From an uncultured Clostridia bacterium (GTDB lineage: Bacteria; Bacillota; Clostridia; Christensenellales; Pumilibacteraceae), in the NCBI GenBank assembly GCA_934247335.1, contig CAKQJJ010000004.1, positions 1-30,736 on the forward strand: 30,736 nt of DNA. Reading direction: 5' to 3'. A program made the translations under genes and the position numbers. Below the pieces are notes generated by a model that worked only from the letters and a program-made list of their open reading frames with translations, did no database searches and was not told the origin of the DNA. This document shows positions 7,620-15,252 of the stretch, one piece after another (the first letter of the stretch is position 1; every line of letters begins with the position of its first letter).

Positions 7620-8400
7620 CTTTATTCTCCTTTATATAGGTATTATACCCGTAACTCTTCTGTTTTTCCACCGTTTCCACCATAAAAGCGTGAACGGCGT
7701 TGCGAAGTTCGGTTTTGTTTTTATAATTTTCGGGATAAAACGGATCGGAAAGCGTCACCGTAATATACGGCTTTTGATTTTTCAGCACTTTTCGCTCGCG
7801 ATAGGTCACGACGAACGCTACCACAGGTTTTTTAAGCTTTAACGGATAGGCAAACGACGCGTCCGAGAACTCGCGTATGCCGTTGTAGTACGGCCAGATA
7901 TGCGCCTCGGGATAAATGGCTACGACGTTGCCGTCCTCGGTGAACTTTTTCATTGCGGACAAAAAGTTTTTCATTCCGCCTATATCCGACGGAAGCGGCA
8001 TTCCGCCCGCCATGTGCGCAACCAAACCTACGACCGGAATGGAAACCGCGTCGGCGTTTACCACGACGTGCACTTTGTGCGGAAAACACGCAAGCGTGGG
8101 CGAAAAAGCGTCGCCCCAGCCCTGAGTGTGGTTGCCGTACAGGAAAAACCCGGTTTTCTCGTCGGTGAACTTCTTTATGGCTTTGCGATTTTCGATGCGC
8201 AAGCCGTAGCCGAATTTCATGCTGAGATAGCCTATCGGCGTTGCAAGCAGCCTGTACACGACGAACGCGCCCGCGTTCCAGACGGGATTTTTGGTGACGT
8301 ATTTGTACTCGGCGTCTATTTTTTTCTTTTTAATCTTACCGTTGCTTCTTGCGAAATCGTCGTTAAGCTCGTCCGAATAGACGAAAGTTTTGCGTCCCAC
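7597..8400 (-). CDS. PlsC-type lysophospholipid acyltransferase (clostridial variant)
   Basis: I chose GTG at 8400 (267 residues) because AAAGGAG lies just upstream; the open frame extends to 8448 but that start lacks a ribosome site. The family transfers an acyl group onto a glycerol-lipid acceptor at the membrane. The first motif reads NHTQGWGDAF, so His and Asp are five residues apart instead of four. The third motif is IYPEAHIWPYYN in place of the usual EGTRS. Both changes look characteristic of a clostridial subgroup. MPLPSDIGGMKNF is the second block. The first gene of an operon with a glycolipid-type GT4 and a CmpB-like protein, it probably supplies or remodels the lipid acceptor. An extended -10 (TGGTACAAT) lies at about 8438-8446. 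Confidence 0.8.
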   Translation of the reverse strand: MGRKTFVYSDELNDDFARSNGKIKKKKIDAEYKYVTKNPVWNAGAFVVYRLLATPIGYLSMKFGYGLRIENRKAIKKFTDEKTGFFLYGNHTQGWGDAFSPTLACFPHKVHVVVNADAVSIPVVGLVAHMAGGMPLPSDIGGMKNFLSAMKKFTEDGNVVAIYPEAHIWPYYNGIREFSDASFAYPLKLKKPVVAFVVTYRERKVLKNQKPYITVTLSDPFYPENYKNKTELRNAVHAFMVETVEKQKSYGYNTYIKENKVENNDSM

Positions 8401-8446
8401 AGTCCGTTTTCTCCTTTGCATATTCTTACATTTTTTATTGTACCAC

Positions 8447-8487
8447 AAAAAAATAAACTCCCGCTAAACAAAAGCGAGAGTTTTTTT
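8447..8487. terminator. Bidirectional terminator inside the left direct repeat
   Basis: ACTCCCGC (8457-8464) pairs with GCGAGAGT (8474-8481) with one mismatch, with A/T runs on both sides. It ends transcripts arriving from the XRE side; the same element occurs at 10796-10827. Confidence 0.75.
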
Positions 8488-8575
8488 GCTTTGGTTTTTT
8501 ATCCGAAATTACACGTTTTTTACGCGCGGATAAGTTTTTTGATGTATCTGCGCTCTTTAAGCGAGATTTTGCCGT
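8455..8575. repeat. Left direct repeat of the island (copy of 10794-10915)
   Basis: 121 bp matching 10794-10915 except for one missing C (around 8520). It contains the terminator hairpin at 8457-8487 and a copy of the last 18 codons of the TerB-like gene (GKISLKERRYIKKLIRA plus stop). The stop here becomes TAA through the one-base loss. Upstream of this tail the reading frame is not TerB-like, so it is a gene-end duplicate and not a second gene. Confidence 0.9.
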
Positions 8576-8614
8576 TTTCCCGAACGAAACCTTTATCTTC
8601 AAATAGTTTTCTTT

Positions 8615-8830
8615 TTACAATCCGAAAAAATCGTTAGGCGTAATATCAAACGTCTTGCAAATGGCGTTAATGCTGTCGTAAGTCGGTTTTTTTCTTCCCA
8701 ACAACCACTGGCTTACGGTGGTTTGATTTACCCCTATCAAATCGGCAAACTTTTGCTGACTTAAACGCTTATTTGACATAATATCTTTTATAGCGTCTAC
8801 GTATGCATAATCGTTGTTTTGCGTATTCAT
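8615..8830 (-). CDS. Small XRE/Cro-family repressor
   Basis: 71 residues that are essentially one HTH_3 domain: RLSQQKFADLIGVNQTTVSQ (about 23-42), WLLGRKKPTYDSINAICKTF, then ITPNDFFGL. It should bind as a dimer to palindromic operators. The ATG at 8830 has no ribosome site. A TATAAT box at 8837-8842 puts the transcription start at or next to the A of ATG, so the mRNA is probably leaderless. It is divergent from the Cys-repeat lipoprotein, whose promoter contains repeated AGGTCAAAA elements, so control of that gene is likely. Base composition is AT-rich, like the rest of the island. Confidence 0.88.
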   Translation of the reverse strand: MNTQNNDYAYVDAIKDIMSNKRLSQQKFADLIGVNQTTVSQWLLGRKKPTYDSINAICKTFDITPNDFFGL

Positions 8831-8850
8831 GAAAAAATTATATTAAAAAC

Positions 8851-8892
8851 CAGGTCAAAAGTCTTGACATAGGTCAAAAAACCTGATACAAT
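8851..8892 (+). promoter_or_regulatory. Promoter and likely XRE operators of the island lipoprotein
   Basis: TTGACA (8864-8869), 17 bp, TACAAT (8887-8892) with an extended TGA: a near-consensus sigma-A promoter. Overlapping it are GTCAA-5-TTGAC (8854-8868), direct repeats AGGTCAAAA (8852-8860 and 8871-8879), and outer arms CAGGT (8851-8855) and ACCTG (8881-8885). An XRE dimer bound here would block both divergent promoters. Confidence 0.7.
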
Positions 8893-8956
8893 ATAGTCAA
8901 ATTAAAATATATAGGATGCAATATGTCTGATAAACATAAAGCTTAAGGAGATATTA

Positions 8957-10120
8957 ATGAAAAGATTTACAAAAATAGTGTCTTGTATGTTAGGTATAGT
9001 ACTTTTATTTAACGTTACAGCTTGCGGAACGACTAAATGTTCACACTCTTACTCAAGTGAAATTACCAAAGCCTCAACTTGTAAAGAATCCGGCATTAAA
9101 ACTTATACTTGTAGCATTTGCGGTGATTCCTATACCGAAGAAATCGCAAAATTAGCTACTCACTCTTATACAAGCAAAGTTACCAAAGCCGCAACCTGTA
9201 AAGAATCCGGCATCAAGACTTATACTTGCAGCGTTTGCGGTGATTCCTATACCGAAGAAATCGCAAAATTAGCTACTCACTCTTATACAAGCAAAGTTAC
9301 CAAAGCCGCAACCTGTAAAGAATCCGGCATCAAGACTTATACTTGTAGCATTTGCGGTGATTCTTATACCGAAGAAATCGCAAAATTAGCTACTCACTCT
9401 TATACAAGCAAAGTTACCAAAACGGCAACTTGTAAAGAATCCGGCATCAAGACTTATACTTGTAGCATTTGCGGTGATTCCTATACAAGCATTATCAACA
9501 AAACCAATAATCACAATTGGAAAGATGCCACATGTTCTGAAGCAAAAACATGCACTATATGCAACACTACAAGCGGCGTTCGTAACCCTTATGCTCACAC
9601 TGGCAATAGAGTATGTTCTATTTGTAAAAAAAATTATTACAATGCACTGAAAGACTATATTTATTTACACGGTATACAAAAAACAACATCTGAAGGTAAA
9701 GAATATTGGTTAGTTAAAAATAGTATTTATTTTTCCGGACAGTTCTACGAATTGAATTTTGAATATGATCTTAATAAAGTATCATGCTCAATTGTATATA
9801 ATAAATGGACATGGTTTAACTTATTTTTGCAGGATTCTTCAGGAATTTATTCCTATGCTTATTGTGATTTTGCAGGTAATACGTTTGATTCATTAAACGG
9901 AACACTAACGGCAAAAAACATAACAAAAAACACGACAAAACTGCCATACGATAAAATTACTTGTAATGATGGATATCATACAAATGATTATATCCAATTA
10001 AAAAGTTGCGAATACCTTAAATTGTTATTAACAGCTTTAAATAGCTTTATGGCAGATAAAAATTTAGAAATAGGAACAAAGCACTTCGGATTCACAAATT
10101 ATCCAAGCAATGGAAATTGA
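8957..10120 (+). CDS. Island lipoprotein with four 39-residue Cys repeats
   Basis: 387 residues. The signal peptide ends in a lipobox with the lipidated Cys at 23 (FNVTAC), so it is exposed on the outer membrane face. Residues about 30-175 hold four tandem 39-residue units of the form TC-x9-C-x2-CGDSYTEEIAKLATHSY. Units 2 and 3 are almost identical at DNA level, starting at 9044, 9161, 9278 and 9395. A degenerate Cys segment follows (ATCSEAKTCTICN, CSICKKNYY). The C-terminal 170 residues, rich in Tyr, Asn and Lys, match nothing I recognise. AAGGAG precedes the ATG. Codons are AT-rich, unlike flanking genes. Function unknown; the repeats look like metal-coordinating or disulphide-stabilised stalk units. 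Confidence 0.85.
   Translation: MKRFTKIVSCMLGIVLLFNVTACGTTKCSHSYSSEITKASTCKESGIKTYTCSICGDSYTEEIAKLATHSYTSKVTKAATCKESGIKTYTCSVCGDSYTEEIAKLATHSYTSKVTKAATCKESGIKTYTCSICGDSYTEEIAKLATHSYTSKVTKTATCKESGIKTYTCSICGDSYTSIINKTNNHNWKDATCSEAKTCTICNTTSGVRNPYAHTGNRVCSICKKNYYNALKDYIYLHGIQKTTSEGKEYWLVKNSIYFSGQFYELNFEYDLNKVSCSIVYNKWTWFNLFLQDSSGIYSYAYCDFAGNTFDSLNGTLTAKNITKNTTKLPYDKITCNDGYHTNDYIQLKSCEYLKLLLTALNSFMADKNLEIGTKHFGFTNYPSNGN
9044..9490 (+). repeat. 117-bp tandem repeats in the island lipoprotein gene
   Basis: Four in-frame copies with a 117-bp period. The near-identity of consecutive copies favours gain or loss of units by slippage or recombination without breaking the frame. Confidence 0.85.
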
Positions 10121-10168
10121 TTCACTCTACAAAATACACACTTAACACTAAGAAAAAAGTCATCGTAT

Positions 10169-10738
10169 ATGGAAATTTGGTTACCAATAATTATTCCGTC
10201 TTCAGTTTCAATAATAGGCTTTATTGTTACAATTTTTACAACGAACAAGCAATTTACAAATAGAAAAAAAGAGCAAATTATTGAAAAACAAAGCAAATTA
10301 TACTTGAACTGTTACAAGGAAATCGAAAAGATTATAACTTCACCTGAAAGCATATTTACTGAAAACTATTATGAAAGCATTTTGTTGTTTAAGCCTGAAA
10401 TGAAATTAGTTGCCTCAAATTCTACGCTTAGTGCATATAAGAATTATTTAAAATTCGTTTATGAATATCTAGAAAAATATGATACTTTTTATCAGCAAAA
10501 CGATCCTGCCGCAGATGATAGAAATATTGAGGTTATAATAAACGAAGATACCGGAGAAAGAGATGAGTTATTGCATTTAACAGAGCAGGATTTTCTGCAA
10601 TTTGAAAGTCGGTTAAAAGACTACAAACGTAAATATTGTCCCAATATTTTAGATATTCAAAAGCATTTATCATTGCTTTTGAGATCCATGAGAAAAGATC
10701 TATCAAATGAAACTATTGGAAATGATATTATAGAATAA
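10169..10738 (+). CDS. Unknown one-helix membrane protein of the island
   Basis: 189 residues, not recognised. One N-terminal transmembrane segment (about 3-25, LPIIIPSSVSIIGFIVTIF) is followed by a basic stretch and an alpha-helical, charged domain facing the cytoplasm by the positive-inside rule (KQFTNRKKEQ). A motif-like acidic stretch DDRNIEVIINEDTGERDE lies mid-protein. It starts 48 bp after the lipoprotein gene with a weak ribosome site and ends just before a strong terminator, so the two are probably one transcript. The AT-rich codon use matches the island. Proteins with this layout are frequent in mobile elements, but no function can be assigned. Confidence 0.75.
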   Translation: MEIWLPIIIPSSVSIIGFIVTIFTTNKQFTNRKKEQIIEKQSKLYLNCYKEIEKIITSPESIFTENYYESILLFKPEMKLVASNSTLSAYKNYLKFVYEYLEKYDTFYQQNDPAADDRNIEVIINEDTGERDELLHLTEQDFLQFESRLKDYKRKYCPNILDIQKHLSLLLRSMRKDLSNETIGNDIIE

Positions 10739-10748
10739 ACAACATTTT

Positions 10749-10773
10749 CCACCGGCATTGCCGGTGGTTTTTT
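10749..10773 (+). terminator. Terminator at the right end of the island
   Basis: CCACCGGC-ATT-GCCGGTGG is a perfect 8-bp stem followed by six T's, ten bases after the stop codon of the one-helix membrane protein. Confidence 0.9.
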
Positions 10774-10793
10774 GCTTTGTTCTTTTCTATAAA

Positions 10794-10915
10794 AAACTCC
10801 CGCTAAACAAAAGCGAGAGTTTTTTTGCTTTGGTTTTTTATCCGAAATTACACGTTTTTCTACGCGCGGATAAGTTTTTTGATGTATCTGCGCTCTTTAA
10901 GCGAGATTTTGCCGT
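10794..10915. repeat. Right direct repeat of the island (copy of 8455-8575)
   Basis: 122 bp identical to the left copy apart from one extra C. It comprises the authentic 3' end of the TerB-like gene and its terminator (stem 10796-10820). Direct repeats of a gene's 3' end on both sides of foreign DNA are the usual trace of integration into a gene end. Confidence 0.9.
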
Positions 10916-11315
10916 CTACGGTTGCGATAAGCAGGCACATGGAAATAATATCTGCGCGAAGATCGTCGTCGGCAGCGGCTATTATTTTCATCATTTCTTC
11001 GGTATACTTGCCAACCAGTTTTCTTCCTTCCTTATCCGCCTCGAACGACTGCTTTATGCTTGCGAAGTCGAAATCGTCGCCGAACGCGCGAACCAGCGAG
11101 GGATACATGAACAGGTATTCGCGCTCGTCGATAACGCCGTCGGATACGATGGAACCGATAATGAACGCGGCAATGGTTTCCTTGGGTTCAAGCCCTTCGA
11201 TATTCATAAGCGACAGGCGGGCAAAGGTTTTTACCGCCTTTTCGGTGAGCATTGCGCCTTTCTCCACGGGGGAAAGCTTTTCGTATTCTTTGCACAGTTT
11301 TGCGAAATCAAACAT
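10860..11315 (-). CDS. TerB-like (tellurite-resistance TerB family) protein
   Basis: 151 residues, cytoplasmic and all-helical. Two acidic DG-x-I motifs mark the TerB fold: SDGVIDEREY (about 58-67) and VDGKISLKERRYIKK (about 133-147). The family is linked to stress responses and membrane-associated complexes, and its biochemical role is unsettled. AAAGGAG precedes the ATG. The gene begins 70 bp after the ABC permease with no clear terminator between, so it may be the distal gene of that operon. Its last 18 codons are duplicated at the far end of the neighbouring island. The reading frame here is intact. Confidence 0.78.
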   Translation of the reverse strand: MFDFAKLCKEYEKLSPVEKGAMLTEKAVKTFARLSLMNIEGLEPKETIAAFIIGSIVSDGVIDEREYLFMYPSLVRAFGDDFDFASIKQSFEADKEGRKLVGKYTEEMMKIIAAADDDLRADIISMCLLIATVDGKISLKERRYIKKLIRA

Positions 11316-11385
11316 AGTTTTTTATCTCCTTTAAATTATTCCTTAGTTTAGCATTTTTGCGTTTCGTATATTTATTCTTATCCGA

Positions 11386-13257
11386 TTACAGCGGCAAATC
11401 CTTTTTGTCGAAGCGCATTCCGCCGATAATATAGCCGGCAAGTCCCGCGACGGCGAGAATTGCGAACTTCCAGATGAAAGCGCTCGTGCCGTCGATTATC
11501 GAAATTACGTCGAACAGTGAAATGACGGTTACATAGTTGAACGCATTGAGCGAAGCCAAACGAACGACCGACGGGATGATGGGGCTGCCGAACAAGCCGA
11601 GCATTGCCGCAACCAGAGCGAATATACTCAGTCCGCCGCCGATTGCCATCGAACGCTTGCTGCGGTCGAACCAGCAGGAAGTGAGGAAGTTAAGACCGGA
11701 CAGGCACAGAAGCACGCAGAACGCTCCGACATTGAGCAGGACGAGTTGTCCGTAAGTCAGCGAGATATCCTCGGTTACGAGAGCCAGGCACACGCAACCG
11801 GTTGCGGTGGTCAGGCAGAACATGAGGAAGAGCGAACCGATGAGGTAAACCGCCTGAGTGAACACGACCGTTTTACGCTTGGTGGACGTAGACAGTACGT
11901 ACGCCATGGAACCGGTATCGACCTGACCTGCGACGAGGTTGTTTGCAGCCATAATCATATAGATGATGGGCAGCAGCAAGCCTGCGAGTTTGTAGAATAT
12001 CGAGCCGACTACCAGGCTGAACAAATCCATTTCGCCCACTTCTTTGAGCGCTTCGGACACGGCTTCGGGCAGCGAACTCAGCAGCGACGAAGCAATCTCG
12101 TTTTTAAGTTCGGCTTCCTTTGCGGCAACCGCGGTTTCGTAAGCGGCTTTATCGGTGATATTGCCTTCGGAATCGGTATACTTTTTGGTGATTTCGCCCA
12201 CTTCGTATTCGAGACGGTTGCGATAGGTGATTTCGCCGGTTATCGCGATATCCTTTACTTTTGCGTAATCGTAGCCGAACGACGCATATTTTGCCTCGTC
12301 CACGCCGTATCCGGACAGCTGACCGACAAGCGTTTTAACAGTTTCGTCGTTGGTCATGTTGTACGCGATGAAGTACGACGAGAGAAGTTCGGCGCGGTCT
12401 TCGCGGTATTCGGTTCTTTCTTTGGACGTGATATAGTCGTTTTTACCCGATACTATTGCCGCGGGAATACTTTCGGTAAGAGTGGTTACGTCGTATTTTG
12501 CGGGCACGGTTTCGCCCTTTGCTGCGATTTCCTGATAGTAACCTTCTACTTTTTCCACGCCCTCGGGATACAGTACGCACATGACGAGCGAGGAATATTC
12601 CTGAGCGTCCATGGGGACAGCCGATTCGCCTTTTTCTTCGACGATTTTTTTGTTGTATTCGTCCACTTTTTCAACCGCGTAAACGTTGAGATCGGTTACG
12701 GCGCGCTTGTAGGCGATTGCCACCGCGTTGTTTACGGTTGCGGGGCTTTTTGCCTGCCATGCCTGCATTGCCGCCGCATAAGCCGCGGGATCGCCGCCGC
12801 AGCCTTCGAGCGTGGGCATTTCTGCCTGCCAGCTTTCCACGGCTTTTACGAATTCCTTTCCGGCAGATCCGAACTTGGCGGTGTCGGGTTTAAGCGCGTT
12901 CCACGCCTGCATTTTTGCGGCGTACGTCTGGTCGGTGTCGGTTTCGGTACGGGTGGGCATATTTCCCAGCCAGGTGAGATAGGAAATGGTTTCGGTTGCG
13001 TTTTCCGCATACATTTCGTCAAACTTTTTCAGGCTGTCGGCGGAAAAAACGTAGTAGCTTATCGCGCGATTTTCAAAAGAAGCTTCCACTTCCTTTTTCA
13101 CGATGGTATCCTGAATGGCGTTTTTGGTTTCGCCTATATTTCCGCTGCCGCTTATCAGCATGACGCACGCAAGCATGAAGCACACCGCAAAGGTGATTAT
13201 CGCCCACATTACGCCGTTTGCTTTACACGACTGTTTGAATAATGCCTTACTGAACAT
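11386..13257 (-). CDS. ABC-2 type permease with a very large extracellular domain
   Basis: 623 residues. A first transmembrane helix (about 16-38) is followed by roughly 375 polar residues outside the membrane. Five or so helices then pack into the C-terminus (about 425-615, including VVGSIFYKLAGLLLPIIYMIMAA and GGLSIFALVAAMLGLFG). This is the ABC-2 exporter layout. The extracellular part holds two similar segments, YAAKMQAWNALKP and YAAAMQAWQAKSP, suggesting an internal duplication. Its start overlaps the preceding ATPase gene by 11 bp. Two upstream ATPases with one permease suggest a heterodimeric ATPase or a single half-permease partnering itself. Substrate unknown; related TetR-linked systems export drugs, lipids or peptides. 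Confidence 0.83.
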   Translation of the reverse strand: MFSKALFKQSCKANGVMWAIITFAVCFMLACVMLISGSGNIGETKNAIQDTIVKKEVEASFENRAISYYVFSADSLKKFDEMYAENATETISYLTWLGNMPTRTETDTDQTYAAKMQAWNALKPDTAKFGSAGKEFVKAVESWQAEMPTLEGCGGDPAAYAAAMQAWQAKSPATVNNAVAIAYKRAVTDLNVYAVEKVDEYNKKIVEEKGESAVPMDAQEYSSLVMCVLYPEGVEKVEGYYQEIAAKGETVPAKYDVTTLTESIPAAIVSGKNDYITSKERTEYREDRAELLSSYFIAYNMTNDETVKTLVGQLSGYGVDEAKYASFGYDYAKVKDIAITGEITYRNRLEYEVGEITKKYTDSEGNITDKAAYETAVAAKEAELKNEIASSLLSSLPEAVSEALKEVGEMDLFSLVVGSIFYKLAGLLLPIIYMIMAANNLVAGQVDTGSMAYVLSTSTKRKTVVFTQAVYLIGSLFLMFCLTTATGCVCLALVTEDISLTYGQLVLLNVGAFCVLLCLSGLNFLTSCWFDRSKRSMAIGGGLSIFALVAAMLGLFGSPIIPSVVRLASLNAFNYVTVISLFDVISIIDGTSAFIWKFAILAVAGLAGYIIGGMRFDKKDLPL

Positions 13258-14164
13258 TTTTTTCTGCCTCCTTTTTGTCGAATAATACTTGTTTGAAATG
13301 CTTCTCGAGCGTGTAGGGAATCTCGGAAACGAACTTTACGTTGTAATTTTTAAGCGTTTGCAAAAGTTTTCCGGTCTGATCGGCGGGAAGGTCGATCGTG
13401 TACTGATCGTACTGTTCCTGCGTTCTTATAATTTTGTATCCTTCCGATTTGAACCGCACGAAATCGTCGTGGCTTAAAAACTCTATCTTAAACTGTTTTA
13501 CCTTGCGGTTGCGTATTTCGTCCATATCTGCGATATCCACGATATGTCCGTCGTTTATAAGCGCAACTCTGTCGCAGGTTTCCTCCATTTCCTCGAACAT
13601 ATGGCTGCTCATGAAAATGGTTTTTCCTTTCTTGTGCTCGGCTTTGATTATGTCGAGGAAGGTTACTCGCATAAGAGGATCCAGTCCTGTGGTCGGCTCG
13701 TCGAGAATTATTATCGGCGAATCGTTCATAAGCGCGGCTACGAGCGCGGTTTTCTGCTTCATGCCCTTGCTCATGCGCTTTAAGTTTGCGCGCGGATCGA
13801 GCTGCAATTTTTCGATAAGCTCGTTTGCGTACGACATATCTTTAAGTCCTAAAAATTCCGCCTGGCATTTGAGAAAGTCAATACCGGTGGGAAGATCGGG
13901 GAAGGCTATTTCGCCGGGAACGTAGCCTATGTTTTTAACTATTTCGCTGGAATGTTCCCAGGCTTCCTTGCCGTATACAGTAGCCGAGCCGCTCGTGGGT
14001 TTCAAAAAGCCCATGATATTTCGGATGGTGGTGGTTTTGCCGCTGCCGTTTGTTCCGACGAAGCCCACCATTTCGCCTTGATTTATGGTAAGGTCCACGT
14101 CGAAAATGCCTCTTCCCATGCCGTAATCTTTGGTAAGCTTGTTAAGTTTTATAACTTCGTTCAT
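13247..14164 (-). CDS. ABC transporter ATP-binding protein (second)
   Basis: 305 residues. Walker A is GTNGSGKTTTIR (about 36-47), the signature is degenerate MSKGMKQK, Walker B is IIILDEPTTGLDP and the switch His is in SSHMFEEME. The Q-loop is replaced by GYVPGEIAFP, as in its sister gene. The C-terminal 80 residues are the variable regulatory part typical of ABC-2 exporter ATPases. The gene overlaps its upstream partner by four bases (ATGA) and the permease by 11, so expression is tightly coupled. It energises export from the cytosolic side. Confidence 0.92.
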   Translation of the reverse strand: MNEVIKLNKLTKDYGMGRGIFDVDLTINQGEMVGFVGTNGSGKTTTIRNIMGFLKPTSGSATVYGKEAWEHSSEIVKNIGYVPGEIAFPDLPTGIDFLKCQAEFLGLKDMSYANELIEKLQLDPRANLKRMSKGMKQKTALVAALMNDSPIIILDEPTTGLDPLMRVTFLDIIKAEHKKGKTIFMSSHMFEEMEETCDRVALINDGHIVDIADMDEIRNRKVKQFKIEFLSHDDFVRFKSEGYKIIRTQEQYDQYTIDLPADQTGKLLQTLKNYNVKFVSEIPYTLEKHFKQVLFDKKEAEKNVQ

Positions 14165-15093
14165 TTAAGCGCACCTCCGAAATCTTTGTCCTCTTTGTAG
14201 AACTTCATGAAGTAGTCTTCAAGGCTTTCGCGTCTGTTGGAAAAGGCAATCGGGTCGAACTCGGACAACAGCGAAATGAAAGCGTTGAGGTCCTTGTCGT
14301 CCACCGACAGGTAGGCGGTCTGCCCGTCGACTTTTATCATATTTGCCGAAGGAAGAGAAGAGATTCTGTCCTCAAACGTTTTCTCGTCCGCCTCGCTCTT
14401 AAAGCGCACGTCGTAATATTTCTTGGACGCGTGTTTAAGGTCGTCGGCTACGAACTGGCTGACCAGTCTGCCGTCCTTTATTATCGCTATGCGGTCGCAC
14501 GTGGAGTCGATTTCCGAGAAGATATGGCTGGACAGGAGAATGGTCTTGCCTCTTGCCTTTTCCTCGTGAATATATTTTACGAATACGTCCTGCATTACGG
14601 GGTCCAAGCCGCTGGTGGGTTCGTCGAGAATAAGCACTTCGGGGTCGTGCATAAACGCCGTTACCACCGCAAGCTTACGCTTTACGCCCAGGCTCATGCG
14701 CTTGGTTTCGCCGCGAAGCACCTCGTCGCTCAGTTCGAACATGTCCAGCATGCGTTTTAGTTGCGCCTCGTTTTTCACGCCCTGCATATCCTGCATCATA
14801 CGAATGAATTCGTATCCGGTCAAACCTGCGGGCAACGCGATTTCGCCGGGAATGTAGCCCACTTTACTTAGTATTTCGTAATACTTTTTGAAAGTGGGTT
14901 TGCCCAAAATGAGCGTTTCGCCGCTGTCGGGTTTGGAAAATCCCATCAGGTGACGTATCGTGGTGGACTTTCCCGCGCCGTTCGGGCCCAGAAAGCCGAA
15001 CACTTCGCCTTTGTTCACCGCAATGCTGACGTCGAACACACCGCGTCCCGAGCCGTAATCTTTTGTTAAGTTGTTGACTTCGATGACGTTCAT
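14161..15093 (-). CDS. ABC transporter ATP-binding protein (first)
   Basis: 310 residues and the first gene of the exporter operon. Walker A GPNGAGKSTTIR (about 36-47), signature MSLGVKRK, Walker B VLILDEPTSGLDP, H-loop SSHIFSEID. It is a paralogue of the following ATPase, with shared starts (VNNLTKDYG, then RGVFDV) and the same PGEIALP segment. This suggests a tandem duplication giving a heterodimeric ATPase pair. The ATG at 15093 has a weak AAGGAGC-type site. Two TetR operators lie in the 160 bp upstream. Confidence 0.92.
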   Translation of the reverse strand: MNVIEVNNLTKDYGSGRGVFDVSIAVNKGEVFGFLGPNGAGKSTTIRHLMGFSKPDSGETLILGKPTFKKYYEILSKVGYIPGEIALPAGLTGYEFIRMMQDMQGVKNEAQLKRMLDMFELSDEVLRGETKRMSLGVKRKLAVVTAFMHDPEVLILDEPTSGLDPVMQDVFVKYIHEEKARGKTILLSSHIFSEIDSTCDRIAIIKDGRLVSQFVADDLKHASKKYYDVRFKSEADEKTFEDRISSLPSANMIKVDGQTAYLSVDDKDLNAFISLLSEFDPIAFSNRRESLEDYFMKFYKEDKDFGGALK

Positions 15094-15129
15094 TTACTTG
15101 CTCCTTGAAAATTTTTTATTCAAATTTAT

Positions 15130-15228
15130 TCAACACTGTTGACATTTGAACAATATTGAATTATAATTATTTTCGGAAAAAACACAAGCACAATTTTATC
15201 GTCATTGTTGAAATTTCAACACCGTTGA
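15130..15228. promoter_or_regulatory. Divergent control region with two TetR-type operators
   Basis: TCAACACTGTTGA (15130-15142; 12 of 13 symmetric) and TCAACACCGTTGA (15216-15228) are two copies of one palindrome, one near each gene start. A perfect palindrome GTTGAAATTTCAAC (15207-15220) overlaps the second. A TATAAT on the minus strand (about 15160) serves the exporter operon. The TetR product at 15253 is the obvious ligand of these sites. Confidence 0.7.
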
Positions 15229-15252
15229 TAAAATTGTATAAAGGCGGCACGA

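Noticed and set aside
8615..8830. XRE plus small neighbour as a toxin-antitoxin pair
   Set aside because: The divergent partner is an exported Cys-repeat lipoprotein, not a small toxin; gene orientation does not fit an operon-type pair.
9044..9490. CRISPR array
   Set aside because: The 117-bp repeats are contiguous, in frame and without unique spacers; they encode protein repeats.
11746..13242. 498-codon plus-strand frame opposite the ABC permease
   Set aside because: It lies entirely antisense to a well-supported permease, lacks a ribosome site and gives a His/Cys/Phe-rich, domain-free translation; a codon-bias shadow.
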